Shown: piece after piece, positions 31,706 through 33,147 of the stretch
Position numbering within the stretch: the first letter of the stretch is position 1
Layout of the letters: each line of letters opens with the position of its first letter
From: Stercoripulliclostridium_A sp964480195
Lineage (GTDB): Bacteria > Bacillota > Clostridia > Christensenellales > DTU072
Length of the DNA stretch: 33,147 nt
Direction of reading: 5' to 3'
Assembly: GCA_964480195.1 (NCBI GenBank)
Contig: CAYZOJ010000011.1
Span: forward strand, 1 to 33,147
Program-made: the position numbers and the translations under genes
The notes under the pieces: model-generated
Databases searched by the model: none
Seen by the model: only the letters and a program-made list of their open reading frames with translations
Told to the model about the DNA's origin: nothing

Positions 31706-33042
31706 TGAAAAAATTTCTTAAAGTATTGTTGTATTTAATAGGTTTCCCGGCACTTATCGGCATCCTTATTTGGAAGAGCTTGAATGTTTGGGAACAAGGC
31801 GCCACTTATAGCTTCTGGCCTTATGTCGGTCTTATCCTCGCGGGCGTGTTCTTTATAATATATACGATAGTATTTATCGTCACCGGACATAACTCCAAAA
31901 AGAACGCCGGTAACCGCAAAAAGGTTACCCGCAGTGTAGCTACCCTCGTAGTATTCGCATTCGTATTGACCGGAGGTCTCTGGCTTATTATAGACATTCC
32001 GAATCTTCTTCCCAATATCCTCGATAACGCAACTTCCAATACGGTTACGTTCGATAAACTTCGTGAAGACTATGACGATCACGCAGTAACGCACGGCAAT
32101 CTTTTGACCAAATTCATCGAGTGGAATATTGATAACGGTAACCTCGACCCCGATTACAAGGATTACTGGTACGAGCAAGGCTATAACGCTCCCGAAGTAC
32201 AAGAGCTCATCGCTCAGAACTTCCAGTCTATCGACACCAACGGTTATAAGACATTTAAAGGACCGTGGCTCAATATCGCAAACGACGGTCGTATGACCAT
32301 CCAAACTCTCGTTCACCTCATCATCAACCAAAGAGATTATGACGACGAAGTAATGTTCCACTTGGAAGGAGATCTTATTCCTAACCCGGTGAGAACGGAC
32401 AAGAATCCCGATCAATATCAAGATCTCAAGGATCGTGACGAAGACGAAGTCGAAGTCAGCTTCCGTTGGTCGATTCTCGATATGGCGGGCGGTACTATGG
32501 ACGTAGACCTCAGCGGTCTTCTCGGAGATGGCACTGTCAGCGGACTTCTTACCAATGAAACAATAATCTCAATACTTGAGCCCCTTGTTTCGGATATCCT
32601 TACTACCGTTGACGAAGCAATAGCGGATCCCGCTCTTGCGGATAACGAAATCTACATCTGCCTCGATATGCGTGACGGCAACTTCAAGATTGCTCTTACC
32701 TCCGCCGTTCAACAAAGAGGTATGTGGGACTATCAGAGCTCCGCTTGGCTCAACAGCAACAACTTGCTCTTTGCCATCATCTCCATATTCCCCGCACGTC
32801 AGGTTCTCTACGTATGGGGCGGTATCGTAATATTCTCTGCTGTTGCAGTAGGCGCAATTCGTCTTAGCGAGTTCGGCGGTAAAAAGAAAGAGGAGAAAGA
32901 TGACGAAGTTCCCGCAAGAAACGCTTCTCGCGGAAATCGTAATCAAGTTCCCGCTCCCCAAGCTCCTATACAGGTTCCTAAGGGCGCAACTCCGTACGAA
33001 AAACAGTTCTTTACGGCAACTGAAAGACGTAGCAGGATGTAA
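31705..33042 (+). CDS. Unrecognised membrane protein with large outside domain (copy B)
   Basis: The 445-residue product has the same plan as its upstream partner. Three N-terminal helices (about 4-24, 34-58 and 76-98) have a basic loop (NSKKNAGNRKK) between the second and third. An outside domain of ~260 residues follows, then a C-terminal helix near 370-390. Both begin with a similar first helix (ALGFPLF and LIGFPAL) and contain an Asp-Leu-(Ser/Asn)-x-Leu-Leu stretch near the C-terminal third. They may be diverged duplicates. The cytosolic tail is longer here and disordered, with Gln, Pro, Lys and Arg-rich sequence (RGNRNQVPAPQAPIQVPK). GGGAGG lies before the ATG. No known domain is visible. 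The pair probably forms a complex. Confidence 0.72.
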   Translation: MKKFLKVLLYLIGFPALIGILIWKSLNVWEQGATYSFWPYVGLILAGVFFIIYTIVFIVTGHNSKKNAGNRKKVTRSVATLVVFAFVLTGGLWLIIDIPNLLPNILDNATSNTVTFDKLREDYDDHAVTHGNLLTKFIEWNIDNGNLDPDYKDYWYEQGYNAPEVQELIAQNFQSIDTNGYKTFKGPWLNIANDGRMTIQTLVHLIINQRDYDDEVMFHLEGDLIPNPVRTDKNPDQYQDLKDRDEDEVEVSFRWSILDMAGGTMDVDLSGLLGDGTVSGLLTNETIISILEPLVSDILTTVDEAIADPALADNEIYICLDMRDGNFKIALTSAVQQRGMWDYQSSAWLNSNNLLFAIISIFPARQVLYVWGGIVIFSAVAVGAIRLSEFGGKKKEEKDDEVPARNASRGNRNQVPAPQAPIQVPKGATPYEKQFFTATERRSRM

Positions 33043-33063
33043 TCTTTAAACATTACGGCCATT

Positions 33064-33092
33064 ACGGCGAGCCGAAAGGCTCGCCGTTCTTT
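33064..33092 (+). terminator. Rho-independent terminator of the membrane-protein pair
   Basis: ACGGCGAGCC (33064-33073) pairs perfectly with GGCTCGCCGT (33078-33087) around a GAAA tetraloop, followed by TCTTTTAT. Confidence 0.93.
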
Positions 33093-33120
33093 TATGTGCG
33101 CTCTAAATTTTAACATTCTA

Positions 33121-33147
33121 TTGACATAACGACGATTTAATAGTAAA
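33121..33147 (+). promoter_or_regulatory. Partial promoter cut by the window end
   Basis: TTGACA at 33121-33126 is followed by exactly 17 nt and then TAAA at the last four bases, so the -10 box (TAAA..) runs out of the window. A plus-strand gene should start shortly beyond the edge. Confidence 0.5.

Overview
The window looks like chromosomal DNA of a strictly anaerobic, fermentative Bacillota (Clostridia-like) bacterium, probably from an uncultured gut lineage. This is inferred from strong AGGAGG-type ribosome sites, textbook TTGACA-N17-TATAAT promoters, a bifunctional AdhE, two [FeFe]-hydrogenase-family proteins, a type III glutamine synthetase and a TrkA/TrkH potassium system. The exact genus cannot be read from the sequence. 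Genes are densely packed, often with ATGA or TAATG stop/start overlaps. No rRNA, tRNA, CRISPR array, phage gene or transposase was seen.

Layout. 1-956 is non-coding and repeat-rich: an approximately 830-bp segment bounded by imperfect inverted repeats of about 50 bp and filled with small palindromes. 957-3776 (minus) is a trkA-trkH operon, divergent from an operon at 3977-7557 (aroB, aroQ, WYL regulator, low-Mr tyrosine phosphatase, membrane protein). 7610-9848 holds small units: an NYN/OST-HTH RNA-binding or nuclease protein, a PPC-domain protein with a DUF218 protein, and a 79-aa orphan with its own promoter and terminator. 9893-19232 carries a LysR regulator followed by a seven-gene hydrogen/redox cluster: adhE, APH-fold kinase, two thioredoxin-like [2Fe-2S] ferredoxins, a PAS-bearing sensory-type [FeFe]-hydrogenase, a PP2C/SpoIIE-type phosphatase and a ferredoxin-linked [FeFe]-hydrogenase. 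It ends in a perfect 20-bp-stem bidirectional terminator.

19319-22952 (minus) has glutamine synthetase III, a PHP phosphoesterase and a glycerophosphodiesterase. 23278-26083 has a LURP-one/YxjI-like protein, then archaeal-type (type II) glyceraldehyde-3-phosphate dehydrogenase overlapping an archaeal-type phosphoglycerate kinase. 26124-28767 has two overlapping flavoprotein genes. 28894-29880 is a second APH-fold kinase as a single-gene unit. 30188-33042 is a strongly promoted pair of unrecognised membrane proteins with the same topology, and a further promoter is cut by the window end.

How the parts may work together. The hydrogenase cluster combines an ethanol/NADH sink (AdhE), an H2-evolving or H2-consuming enzyme, a hydrogenase relative rebuilt as a sensor, and a kinase/phosphatase pair, so it reads as a self-contained H2/redox sensing and fermentation-control module. 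The gap/pgk pair suggests that lower glycolysis uses enzymes acquired from, or shared with, archaea. The best candidates for undescribed biology are the kinase-phosphatase wiring around the sensory hydrogenase, the two-gene membrane-protein operon with paired CGCAAA palindromes upstream, and the hairpin-rich mobile-like element at the left end.
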